Positions 46,599-57,501 of a DNA stretch of 64,000 nucleotides are shown one piece after another (position 1 is the first letter of the stretch; every line of letters starts with the position of its first letter). The stretch lies in the NCBI GenBank assembly GCA_020746875.1, contig JAGTJL010000006.1, positions 372,001 to 436,000 on the forward strand, read 5' to 3'. The DNA comes from Rhexocercosporidium sp. MPI-PUGE-AT-0058 (lineage: Eukaryota; Ascomycota; Leotiomycetes; Helotiales). The notes beneath the pieces were generated by a model. That model was not told the origin of the DNA. It ran no database searches and worked only from the letters and a program-made list of their open reading frames with translations. The position numbers and the translations under genes are program-made.

Positions 46599-47824
46599 CA
46601 TTCAAGAAATCGCTGGTTCAAGATGAACATCATCTTAGACGACCAGCATCACTGTCGGACGAACTCTGGTCAAAGCACCTCAGACCCATCCCGAGATTTG
46701 CTTGTTCACCTGTTGATCGTTGACCGCCTGCTTGGTATTTTGGATTGGGCCAGAACCGTTTCGATGATCAAGCAGACGGTCACTAGCCAGCATCTAAGAC
46801 CAGGATTCCGTACCTTTTAGTGGAGCCGTTCAACCCTAGTTCACCAAAACACATCTTTGAACACTCGTACAGTCGTATGTATACGATGAGACTGAGAGCT
46901 CCTGGCGTTTCCAGTTTGCTATAGGAATCTCCAACGACGTACTCCGGACTCTCCTCTCAGAATAATTTGCTCTCTCATATCTTCGGTGGTTTCGGGGTGA
47001 TTTTACGCGATGCATCCTTGCTAGGGCCGTCTCGACAGCATCTAGGGGTCGATTCGCGAGAGTGCTTGGGCAGGGGATAAGTTGGGATGATAGGATCATC
47101 GGTACAGTACGAAGGTACCTCGCGCATCATGGAACAGAAGGGTGTCAGAACATCTGCCTCCCCCACGGCGGGACAAGCTTCCCTAGCACTATCTCAGACA
47201 TCGCGACATTCCACTGTGAAGCGATGTTGTTCATTTGTACCTGTCTAGGCGTAGCTTCTATCGCATTGTTACTGTTCCGATTCCATATCACGACCTAGGT
47301 CGCAGTCAAATACGAGGACTGAGATTGCTGTGTGAGTACGTATCAGATACTACTCGGGTGGTGGATGTGAGAAGAAAATGCTCTGTTCGAACATCGATCT
47401 TCAAATCAACAAGTGGACATGGAGTTCGGTTTTGAAAATGCTTGATCCCAATTTCCATCAATCAGCATCTCGGCCTAAACCGAAACAAGTCCCCTGGCTA
47501 AGCGACGCCTCCTCGCTTAGCTTCACATCGCGACACTTTCGGTTTCCAAACTCACATCATACAGGCATCATCTGAGATTTAGGCTACCATTGCCGAGGAT
47601 GCAAATGAGATCTCCGCCAGGACTAATCGAAGGGCCGTTACATCGCTCTTTCGAAGGGGGCGGCGTCGTCTGATGTGTTGCTCTGACTAGCTTTTTCTGG
47701 CGAATGATGCATGACTGGGGTGACAGAAGGCAGCGCTTGGATGTTTGTTGGCTGGCCCCCCTTGCCTTAGAACAGACGATGAGAAAATACCTCGTGGACG
47801 TACGTACGTACACGACCGATGGCA

Positions 47825-47831
47825 TATATAA
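47825..47831 (+). promoter_or_regulatory. TATA box of the surface-protein gene
   Basis: TATATAA lies 206 bp before the start codon and is followed by a CT-rich leader, the usual layout of highly expressed fungal genes. Confidence 0.5.
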
Positions 47832-48036
47832 GTATTTCCTATTCCCGCAATAGTTTCTTTCGTTTCTCATCCCATCTTCGCTCTTTTCAGTTCACTCAGC
47901 ACATTCTTTACAGTTCTGCGAACTTCACATTCTTTATACACTTATTCTAAATTTAACACCACGGCCGGTCCCTTTAACTCTATACTTCACGTTCCAGGAA
48001 TCAGCTTTCAGACCTTAGTCAACAATCATCAGCAAC

Positions 48037-49481
48037 ATGTTCTCTCAAACTGTTCTCGTTACCCTTCTCGCGACTGTCGCTGAGGCTCGTTTTGGCCAGG
48101 AGCAAGGTAATGGTGCCATTGCCGCCATCGGTGCCCTGACCAACCTTGGAACTTCCGGTCAAGCTGCTACTCTTGCTGGAGGCTCCATCCAATTTCTGCT
48201 TGCCGCTGCCAACCCATGTGGAAAGCTCACGCAAGCCGACAACATCATTTCCGAACTTGGGACTAGCGCCGCGGCCGTTGCAGCTGCACGTGGACTTGTA
48301 GGTATCTCCTCCTGCCAATGTAAGACTTCTTCTTAACACTTCACAGGTTGCCGCCGAACAGAACTTCAACCCTTTCGTTGTTTCCATTCCATCCATCTGC
48401 TCAGACCCGACTCTTCCCAAGTCCGCTGAGCTTCGTGGTGTGGTTCCCCTCATTGATCCTGCTGTCGGTGGGCAAGATGTTGAAAATGCGAACTCCGCTA
48501 CCTCTGTCGTCACTCCTTTTGATGCCACTGGATTGAGTGTTGCTCAAGTCATGATCGCTCAAGGTTTTTCCAACTTCACTGCCGTTGATGCCGCAGGCAC
48601 CAAGGTTGCTGCCTCGACGCTCGGAGGGGCAACCAAAGATGCTTCTACTGGAGGTGCTAGTTCATCTGTTGTCGTTTCAAGCATCGCTGCAGTGTCTAGT
48701 GCCGTTGCCAGCACTGACTGTGTTCCATCAACCACGATGGTCACCGTGCGTAGCTCCCCTTCGCATTATCTTGAAGGCATTCTAACAATGCTTAGGTCAC
48801 ACGCGCCGCTGTCGCAACTAGCTCTGACTGCGCCGCTGCTGTCACTGTCACTGTTGAGGCTGTAAGTCCACCATTTCCACAGGACCTTTACTTGACCTAA
48901 CAAATTACCAGTCCGCGGTTGTATCAACATCTGCTATTAAGAGCGTTGTTGCACCAAGCTCGGTTGTTTCTAGTGCCGCAGCAGTTGCTACTGGAACTGC
49001 AAGCAGCGCCGCTGCTGGTACTTGCACCGGATCAGGACAAAATATGGTCTGCTCTTCGCCTGCTGTCGGAGCCAGAAAGGTCTCTGACCCCGTTACTGGT
49101 ACCTTCAATGGCTTCCAAGCATCTACCATCGCTGGGCTTGACTTTGGTCTTTGTGTCCCTACCATGAAGTTCGAGCTTGGCTTGAATGGTCGTTCGGCAA
49201 CTGCAGGTACCTTCCAGGCCCAGGACCCCCTCTGCAACAAGGGTCAGCAGGAGGCTCTTAACCCTGCAATCATCACCAACCGTATCCACGACCAGATGAC
49301 CAACGCTTGCGGTGCCAACAAAGCCGCTAAAGATGCCATCACAGCAGCTCAAGCTATGATTGTTGCTCTTGGTACGCGCGACCAGACAACTGCCGAGGCT
49401 TTCAACGCCGCTCTGGGCTTCGCTGGTGTGAACACCAACCCAGATAATGCTCCCCAGACTGGCCTTATCGGTCATGTATAA
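48037..49481 (+). CDS. Secreted Ala/Ser-rich cell-surface protein (fungal wall-protein family)
   Basis: Four exons, 48037-48297, 48347-48745, 48796-48861 and 48912-49481, join in phase 0 each time to 431 residues. Residues 1-18 form a signal peptide (MFSQTVLVTLLATVAEA). The first half has a helical domain with AAEQNFNPFVVSIPSICSD and VVPLIDPAVGGQDVENAN. A Ser/Ala/Val-rich low-complexity linker with CVPSTTM and DCAAAVTV follows. A C-terminal domain then has paired Cys (GTCTGSGQNMVC, DFGLCVPTM, DPLCNKG, NACGANK) and ends with AFNAALGF. I recall this layout from fungal wall proteins often mislabelled ribosomal protein S17. No GPI signal is seen. It is probably exported and wall-bound, and strongly expressed judging by the codon bias towards C-ending codons and the TATA promoter. 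Confidence 0.85.
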
Positions 49482-49982
49482 AGGATGACAACTGATCGGT
49501 CGACGATTGATCTGGAACATTTAATGGTGTGAGGCGGAAATGTTATATTACTCTTTTTCTTGATGAGCTTTTGGGCGACGAAGATGGCGATCGAAAGAGG
49601 ACGTTGTCAATGTAAATAATTACTGTCAGTTGAATGTATTGTAGAAACCAGGAAATGAATTCAAGTAAATTGTCTAAATGTCTCACGTTCACCACAACTG
49701 TCATTATCAGAACGCTCTTAGCTTTTTCTTTAAATTCAGCCAATCTTCAACGCTTTCTCTTATGCCTGAACTGTGCCTGAACGCCTTGGCCAAAGCAGTA
49801 CCGGGATTCCCAAGAACAGAAGTATATTCATTACATCGCTTCCGGCATTTTTCGTCCTCCGCCATGCCTATGATTGCTGGATTTAATAGTAGGCGTTAGC
49901 CACTGCTGTCCTCACCCGTTGACTACGTGGTAAGGTATCTAACACCCGATATTACGTGTCGTTAAACAAATAGGGAAGGCTA

Positions 49983-50019
49983 GAGCCACATCTTCATTAG
50001 GTACTTGTGTGAGGAAATA
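49983..50019 (+). repeat. Dispersed repeat, copy A
   Basis: A 37-bp stretch beginning gagccacatc matches 52867-52903 with two differences, both transitions (C/T, A/G). A second short match follows (gccagatgcc... against gccagatgtc...), offset by about 25 bp. Confidence 0.6.
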
Positions 50020-52635
50020 GGGCTCGTTGGATAACATATTAGATTACAAAGCCAGATGCCGGATGACAAGAACACCTAAAAGTCAACATCCGAGGTCATC
50101 ATGCAGCTATAATGCGAACAGAAGACCGTCAATGCAGACACCGGACTGACGATCTAGATTATCAAGATGTCTCGCGACGGGTTAACTCCGCAATCGAGTT
50201 CTTAATGATTCTATGATACCATGCCGCGAATGCAGACACGGAATTCTTGTGTACGAAGTCCGCGGAGATCCAAATAGAGAAGCATGTGCCTGTTGTGCTA
50301 TTTGTGCTTCCAGCTGGTGCTATTCTACAAGCTGGTAGATAGCGACAATTGGTTTTCTTGCCTAACTTCAGTATTTGATAAAGACGCTTTCTTCCCGAGT
50401 TGTCAAAATTGGACTCGCAGCAAGTGTCTCTTGGGTTAATACAGTTGAGCTTGTTTCTGGATTTCATGTTTGCCATGTAAAAGTCGTGGTGATTGCGGCA
50501 TTTCGTAGGTTCACCATACGACGCAGCGCGTCTGGCATGCTGTCTCTAAATCAGAGCACCAATCGAGGCCTTTAATGCAAATTGAATGACTGGATCCGTT
50601 TTCTACGGCTGGTGGGCAGCGATGGTCTTTACGCTCGGATAATCCAACTGATCTGCATCTTTCTGTGACTGAGCGAAAGATGTTGGTATTTTATCGAGGA
50701 GTCCGCAATCTTACATGGCCCGAAATCTATCTGGGAGTACTGAGCGGTGTTGTGTCCTGTTGGTTGGACGATCAATAAGTCACCTGCATTTGTTATACGA
50801 GTCCTTGTTGAACACATGCTTTGGTTGGCCCACAACCGGTCCTACTCCAAATACTGTTGTGTTATGGACAACAGATGTATTCGCGAGTGGAGGAGCTTGA
50901 GCATAGCTTTGCTTAGTAGTGGAACGATCCTACCAGAAGTCCTTCCTGCAGAATCGCATTTGTGGTCCTGGTGTCCAGCGCCGGTTTAGCGAATGTTAGG
51001 ATGATAGCAAAAAGTATTTGTTTTTCTTTTGTATATAAAGCTACTGGCAGAGTTCCCGCCGCCTCAATCACACGTGGAAGATCAATGAGATATCCAGTCT
51101 GCAAGGATACCGGAGCTGGTAGACTCAGAGCTATTGAATGGGACGTAGATAGGGGCGGGTGAGCCACAGGCCGCGGTTGGGAGCTGATGACTTTCGAAGT
51201 CTTGGGGTTCTTGTACTTCGGCTTCTCTGGAGATAATATTAGCAAAAGACAATGCTATTTGAGATATTACTGACTGGTAGAACTCTCCGATTCTGCAGGC
51301 GATGTATCCGCATGTGGGAGCTTCCGCTTTGTACTAATACTTCTCTAAACAATCGTAGGCATTTTCAAATAGGTTTTGCTTGTCTGGAGGTCGATGTCGT
51401 CATTTTCTTCTTGTCTCGTGTGCAAGGGAAAGGATAAAGACGAACTGGTAAGAGATGGGATCTACTTACTTATAGATTAGAATAGGCATGGTCTTCTTTG
51501 ATATAACACAGATGCGTGATTAACAACAACCTGGCTGGGAACATTCTGAGATACTGGATTCTTATGTGTGCCTCCAGGAAAGAACCAATCTCACCCAAAA
51601 TAACGGGGATCGACGCAAGTGATTGAAAGGTAGCGAAGTAATAGAGAGGAGGGGAAGAGGACCGTGAGACTTGAGAGTGGAAGGAATGGATACGTATAGG
51701 CTTAAGTTTGTTAGCAGTCATCCTTTGAAGAGGCGGAAGGCGCATCCCAAGAACAAGCTACGACTAGGTCATAGCAGTCATGACTCTGGATTTCCCATCC
51801 GCGGTTTCCTGTCAGGGAGGCTGCCTAAGGAAGGAAACACGTTGTAAGCGAGCGTATTGCCTTCAAGAGAAATAAAGCTGGACTAAGATAGATTATCTTC
51901 TACCGATGGAATTCAGAGCTTGATTATTCATGTATCTACTTTATTATTGAGGATCAATACTTTGCTGATACCTAGATTAGCGCCATAGATAACTCCGCCG
52001 TCCTCACACAGCTACTTGTTCAAATAATACAGATAGATTGAATGGTTAATATTAGACAATGAGTTCAGATATCTCAGATGAGAATTATGTTAACTGTTTA
52101 TTAGGAGTGAGGAGGCGGTGTGTCGGGATGCTGAAGCACAGGGACACGTTTCTTCATCGAAGTATTCCAGTTGGGGCCTTATATAATATCGTGGATTACT
52201 ATTAAGCCCTCATCTATTATGGTGATTAATTATTAGAAGCAAGAAAGGCTGCTTCTCATAGGATATCGTTTGAATCATCTGCCTCCCTTTCTTTTCGAAT
52301 TTCGAAGACTGAGACTGAGTCTGCGAGGTCAGGCAAAGTATACTTAAACGTATGCAGAGTAAGTATGACGTTTGCCGTAGTAATGAAATGTATAGTCTAC
52401 TGCTGATTATTAATATCTTGCGATATATGCTCGAAGGAATCCCAAGGAAACCCTTATCCCGATTTGATACACTCATCACTTTAAATGTCCCTTGGAGATG
52501 GGCCAATATCAGACGGAACAGCGTGGTGTGCTGCTTACTTGCCGATTAGAGATCGATGTGCTCTTAGTAAGTATAGGTATATATCCGATACACTAATAAA
52601 TAAATACAGATACATGGATTGCAAGTTAGCTCTGG

Positions 52636-52657
52636 TATAAATATAAATATAAATATA
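52636..52657. repeat. TATAAA microsatellite
   Basis: Three full TATAAA units and a partial one. Confidence 0.8.
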
Positions 52658-52866
52658 GACGATATGAGGGATTATAAGTACTACTTGTTGATGGTTGAGT
52701 TGAATTTGAGGATAGGCAACAAATTAAGAATACAAAGCCAAACGCACCGCCATATGTATATACCTATATTTAATAATTAATATTTAAATCAACCTCTTAT
52801 CGATTTTTGTAATTTTTGAAAAGTGAATTGAGACCATGATGAAGCCCATTGCTTCTAGTGCCGCTG

Positions 52867-52903
52867 GAGCCACATCCTCATTGGGTACTTGTGTGAGGAA
52901 ATA
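52867..52903 (+). repeat. Dispersed repeat, copy B
   Basis: Partner of 49983-50019, same orientation, 35 of 37 bases the same. Confidence 0.6.
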
Positions 52904-53659
52904 TTATACGGCCAGATGTCATGACTTCAATGTCTACGATAATCTTCATTGCAGGGCAGGGGATGCAAGGAAGGAAAATTCTGTACCTATTCACTTGTCC
53001 TGGAAATCTCTCACTTCTCAAAATGCCCCCCTCTCTCTGTTTTTGGGGGGAGGGTCTGCCTTACACCTGCAAGCCCCCGGGCCTGAGTAATTCATCTTCC
53101 CGGCAAGTCCCAGCCACCGCTCCCGGGACCATGTACTATTCTAGGCGAAATGCTTAACCCCGCCTCCTGGGGCTGGGACAACGCATCCTTTCGTCTCCAT
53201 CAATATTGTCTACGTCCAATCAAACAAGATTTGCAAAGCCCATAATTTTGTTGATAAAATAAATCGTGACGTCCTTGCCAGAAGTAGTCACTGGTGGATA
53301 CTGGTAGAGGCAGGGCTGAATGGGAATTTCCCGTTGGGCTTGAAGCTGAGGACGCTGAGACATGGACATGAAGACAGGATTGGCTGTAGTAAATATGTCT
53401 CATGGGTTGGGTACCGAGCACGCTCGTAAAGAGAGCCCAGGGATTCAAGCCTTGAGCTTAGATATGGATTGTTTGGTTGTAGGATCTGTGGTGGTGGAAA
53501 TGGAATTTCGAGAGAGAAACATGGCTCAAATGCATATGTAGTTCAGGAGGGCACCTTGATTCCACTCTATTACGCTCTTACAAGTGCGATTCCCTCATCA
53601 TTTTTTGAACACAATATTTTACAAGGCATCAATATTGTATACTAAAAGACTAGATCATC

Positions 53660-54333
53660 ATGTCCGACTCCTCCATAGTCTACGGCTGTGCCCAGGTATG
53701 ACCTTTCTTTCCACCACCCCTTAGAAGGCTTGCATTTCATACCTATTATTTAATTTGGAGAGCATAGACTAAAAAAACTTTAGTCTTACCTTAGTAGTCT
53801 CGCCGATCAACACTGTGGCTATCTTTCGTCGAAGATCCCAGATTGCGGCTTCACCGACGCAGCATGTTGTACGACTGCTTACGGCTTTATGACCGAGGAA
53901 GCGAAATGTCTCTCTCCATACGCGACGTGTATGGACTACACCTGTAAGTGTCACAGCCCTTTGCGTGACTTCCGAGTCTCTGAACTCTGCGACACCTCTG
54001 TAAAAATACAATTTCTGACCTAAGTTTCTACTCGTAGCTTGGATCCAAGATGGTTCGATAGGTCTGGCAGCCTGCACAGCGGCACTAGCCTCCATCACAC
54101 TTACAGACAGCACCGCTGTTCCAACTAGCGGGTCAAATCTCCCTGGGACGAAGGCTGCCAGCTCCCCAACAATCACACTGGGACCAACGGTGACTGGAAG
54201 TGCTTCTGCTGTGAACACACAGACTACGGCGACAAAGAATGCAGGTGAAAGGGTGCAAATAGGCTTGTTCACAGTCGGAGTGTTTGGATTCGTGGGTTTG
54301 AGTGCTTTATTAGGAGCCTGGGGTGGTTTGTGA
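53660..54333 (+). CDS. Small 8-cysteine membrane-anchored protein
   Basis: Three exons, 53660-53695, 53784-53943 and 54038-54333, give 163 residues. The N-terminal 80 residues hold eight cysteines (10, 23, 33, 40, 41, 54, 61, 78) including a CC pair. Then comes a Thr/Ser-rich stalk, and a single hydrophobic helix (about 138-160, IGLFTVGVFGFVGLSALL) ends the protein. Such layout fits a disulfide-rich outer domain on a stalk, yet no signal peptide precedes it. An AG acceptor-like CTAG just before the ATG (53650-53653) may mean that a further 5' exon carries the signal. No family name is known to me; the spacing does not fit CFEM or hydrophobins. The antisense frame at 53769-54272 is a shadow. 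Confidence 0.72.
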
Positions 54334-55435
54334 CATCAGGATCTTGTAGTGCATTGTGGGATGTAGATCGGGTGCTTGCGATTGGGACAACATGATGAAT
54401 CATTTTTATTCGTCCGGTAATACCTACTGTCATACAAGTGAAGCACGCAATACGCACACAGATGTTCTACTTCTCGCACGACTTCTGTTCGAACTCGAGG
54501 GGTAGAGATATCTCATCTTCTTAATCAGATTGTTCCAACTCAAAGCAAGTGCACGACTCTAATACCATACGCAAGTCCCCCGCATAAAACGTTTCCGGCT
54601 ATACCTGACTCCACTAGGATGACATGGGCGAGTAGCTTCCATCTTGATTTAGTAACAATACATTGAGCCCGGATTAGACATCTTCAACCTTTATCATGCC
54701 GAATTTCACAAGCAAGTGTTGGTCAGGACAAGCAAGTGTTGGTCAGGGGAGAAAGAGGGCAAAATGAGATTACAGTACCACATAGCCAGTACCAACATAT
54801 TCAGCTCTTGTATATTCGGCAGGTTGTACATGTCCTACAACGGGAATCCGATCCAGGGTTTCGGATACCTCCACTTCATGTAACTTCGAAGGAATTTGGG
54901 GAAGATATGCTGCACCGTGTAATCTTGCCCGGCTCTCTCCTCCCATGACCTCCATTTGGCGCCCATGTCACAGCCACTTTACCGCCATGCTCCTATTCTT
55001 ACCACCGATCTCAAGATCGAATGAACCATGTCATAGAAACAGAAACTTCATCGGAGCTCACAAGATTGTTGCTTCTTACACTGGGTCTTGGCCCTATACT
55101 GTGGGGAATGTCGAGCATATGGTGGTGACACCTGAGTGAGCCTGAGATGGAGATCTATTGGTAGAGGATTAATGATTAGGTTCACAATAGTCCAAGTTAC
55201 AGTAGCAGTCATACCATGACGAGCACCACATCGACGATCAAATCATATACGATTTCCTAGCAAATTACTAATGAATTCTGACATCTTGCACAGAATAGGA
55301 TGAGTCTCTGCAGTCGCGGAGGACGTCTGTTCCCTTCCGATGGGAGCGTCTATAAGAACATCCTCACACCCTTTATGTTTCTGGGGATTATCTGTCTTCA
55401 ACCAAGCCCATTCACTCCCAGAAACAACTCTCAAA
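54334..55435. other. Intergenic, 1.1 kb
   Basis: No gene seen. It contains a perfect 20-bp tandem duplication at 54708-54747 and the promoter of the lectin gene. Confidence 0.55.
54708..54747. repeat. Perfect 20-bp tandem duplication
   Basis: The unit acaagcaagtgttggtcagg occurs twice head to tail without a mismatch. Confidence 0.9.
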
Positions 55436-56686
55436 ATGGTCAAAGTTGCCTCAACCGGAAACGCTCTCAAAGCAGCAGTTGCTGCTGCCTGCTGGGCAAG
55501 CAATCGCATTGATATCTTCCGTACGGGAGACACGGCCTCGGATCTCAAACACAATTGGTGGGACGGGTCGAAAGTAAGTCTTAAATCATGCTCTGGATAC
55601 CTTTGGAGCCATTTTCCATTGTCGAATTGGAGCACGTTCTAAGTTTGCACCCAGTGGGGAGGGTTCGAGTCCTTGGGCGGAATCCTCACTAGTGCCCCAA
55701 CTGTGGCAGCTTGGGGCTCTAATCGTCTTGATGTCTTTGCACTTGGAGCAGAGAATGCTGCCTGGCACCAGTGTAAGTGAACTTTTTATTTTTACACAGC
55801 GCCTAAGGCTAACTTTGCACGCAGGGTGGGATGGCAAGTCCTGGTCTGGCTGGGAGTCCCAGGGTGGAATCTTTACATCCCCACTTCATGTTACGAGCTG
55901 GGATAGCAACAGGCTTGATTACTTTGGCTTGGGGACAGACTCCAAATGCTATCATAAGGCTTGGAATGGAAAGCAGGTATGTGCCTAGATTGCTGAGGGC
56001 AACACAAACATATTTATGCAGTATCTGACGGCCGGCTTAGTGGTCCGGATACGAGAACCTCGACGGCATTTTTACTTCCGCTGTGAATTCTGTCGCATGG
56101 GGACCAAACCGTCTCGACCTTTTCGGTCTGGGGACAGACAGTTCGAGCTATCACAAGTGGTGGGACGGCTCGCGTTGGAATGGCTGGGAAACTCTTGGAG
56201 GCACCTTCACATCGTCGCTCGTGGCTGCCTCCTCGGGAGTCAACCAACTTGATGTAGTTGGTCGCGGCACAGACAGTGCTTTCTGGCATAATCTATGGGA
56301 TGGATCCAAATGGTCTGGATGGAAATCTCTTGGAGGCATCTTCATCTCGGAGCCATCGATCGTGAGTTGGGGCCCAGGCCGATATGACCTTTTGTAAGAA
56401 GCCCCATATTCTCGCCCTTCTTGGCCACCCTGATATTCAGAGGGTCTGTGCTAATATTATGTAATTCAGTGGCATAGGAAGTGATGGAGCTATGTACCAT
56501 AAATACTTCAGTAATGGAGCCTGGTCAGGAACCTGGGAGAACCTGGGTGGAGTGCTCATCTCTGCTCCCACTGCTGTCAGCTGGGGTGCCAATAGACTCG
56601 ATATCTTTGCCTTGGGGACGGACAATAAAGTGTGGCACAAATGGTGGAATGGAAGTACTTGGGGTGGCTGGGAGAGACTCGGCTAG
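55436..56686 (+). CDS. PLL-like beta-propeller lectin
   Basis: Five exons, 55436-55573, 55655-55772, 55825-55976, 56041-56393 and 56470-56686, all in phase, give 325 residues. About seven repeats of roughly 45 residues follow the pattern SWGxNRLDxFxLGTDxxxxHKWWDGxxWxGWExLGG. This is the blade signature of DUF346/PLL-type propeller lectins that bind fucose or O-methylated sugars between blades. There is no signal peptide or membrane helix, so it is likely cytosolic, as for many fungal defence lectins. Introns 1 and 3 cut at the same place in their blades (WDGSK/WGG and WNGKQ/WSG). The start at 55436 was chosen since the longer frame from 55340 adds unrelated residues. The sugar specificity cannot be read here. 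Confidence 0.88.
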
Positions 56687-57501
56687 AGATAGTTCATTGC
56701 TCTCCTGTTCCTGTAGGTCTGAAAGTTGTTCCATTCATGCTTGGTAATATCTCTGCGGATTATCGGCAGTAATCGTAAATTCTTAATATTCCTTGCCCTC
56801 AAATCGTGCTGTCGCAATCTAAATTGTGATTTTTCTTGTTATCTTTGACTCATGCTCAGAGATGTTTCTTAGCTGTGCAATCTAAGGTTTGGTTGAGGGT
56901 GTATGCGCTCCTGCGGTTCGCTTAATTTGTTTACAAACAAAAACGCCCACAAGGTCACTGCCCATATGTAGGTAACTCGGGAGGTAAGTAGTCCAGAAAT
57001 CAAAAATAAGTTCTCTGCTACTTGAAATTTGCCAGAATACTTTGAGGTAACAACTCTGAAGTATTTTGGTAGTCTTCAATCGAACACCGATGTGGTACAC
57101 ATTTTAGTTCGTGACCCTATGATGAATTCAAACATGGAGGAGAATGAGATCGTGTATCTACTCCATATAAGTCTCAAGTAGCATTGACAGCGTTCAGTTC
57201 GGGGTAATCTAACACCTGAAGGCGAAATGAACAAGATCAAGCAGTGGGCACAGCCTCGCTGCGAATATTCGTCATTCACCCAAACCTCCATTATCTGAAA
57301 AGAGTAAGCGCTATGTAATTCTAACCCAACAACACCTATATAACCTCTATTTCTGATCTCCCACTTACATCCTCCCCAAAACAACAACACTATCACCCCT
57401 CCTCATTTACCTCCTCCAACCCCAGTCGCGATCATTTGCGACATATCAAGAGGCCAAGAGTAAGAGAGAAGAAATAGGTGTAGCTGCACACGTCTACAAT
57501 C
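56687..57501. other. Intergenic, promoter of the YIAR-repeat gene
   Basis: 815 bp with no supported gene. The right end is a CT-rich leader following a TATA box at 57337. Confidence 0.55.
57337..57343 (+). promoter_or_regulatory. TATA box of the YIAR-repeat gene
   Basis: TATATAA lies 165 bp before the start, followed by a pyrimidine-rich leader. Confidence 0.5.

Larger units (their letters stand above)
44134..48036. other. Gene-poor region of 3.9 kb
   Basis: Many short open frames on both strands (45407-46150, 46590-47575) but none with a recognisable motif. It includes a 9-bp inverted repeat at 46576-46598, a tacg microsatellite near 47797-47812 and the TATA-containing promoter of the next gene. 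Confidence 0.5.
49482..53659. other. Gene-poor region of 4.2 kb
   Basis: AT-rich spacer with only unrecognised short frames (50162-51245, 52210-53448). It holds a pair of diverged repeats (49983-50019 and 52867-52903) and a TATAAA microsatellite at 52636-52657. No intact gene is supported. Confidence 0.5.

Noticed and set aside
48019..48528. Minus-strand open frame of 169 codons over the surface-protein gene
   Set aside because: It mirrors the codon-biased plus-strand exons; no domain and no splice logic of its own.
53769..54272. Minus-strand open frame of 167 codons over the 8-Cys gene
   Set aside because: The plus strand gives a coherent three-exon gene with Cys pattern and membrane helix; the antisense frame has no recognisable feature.
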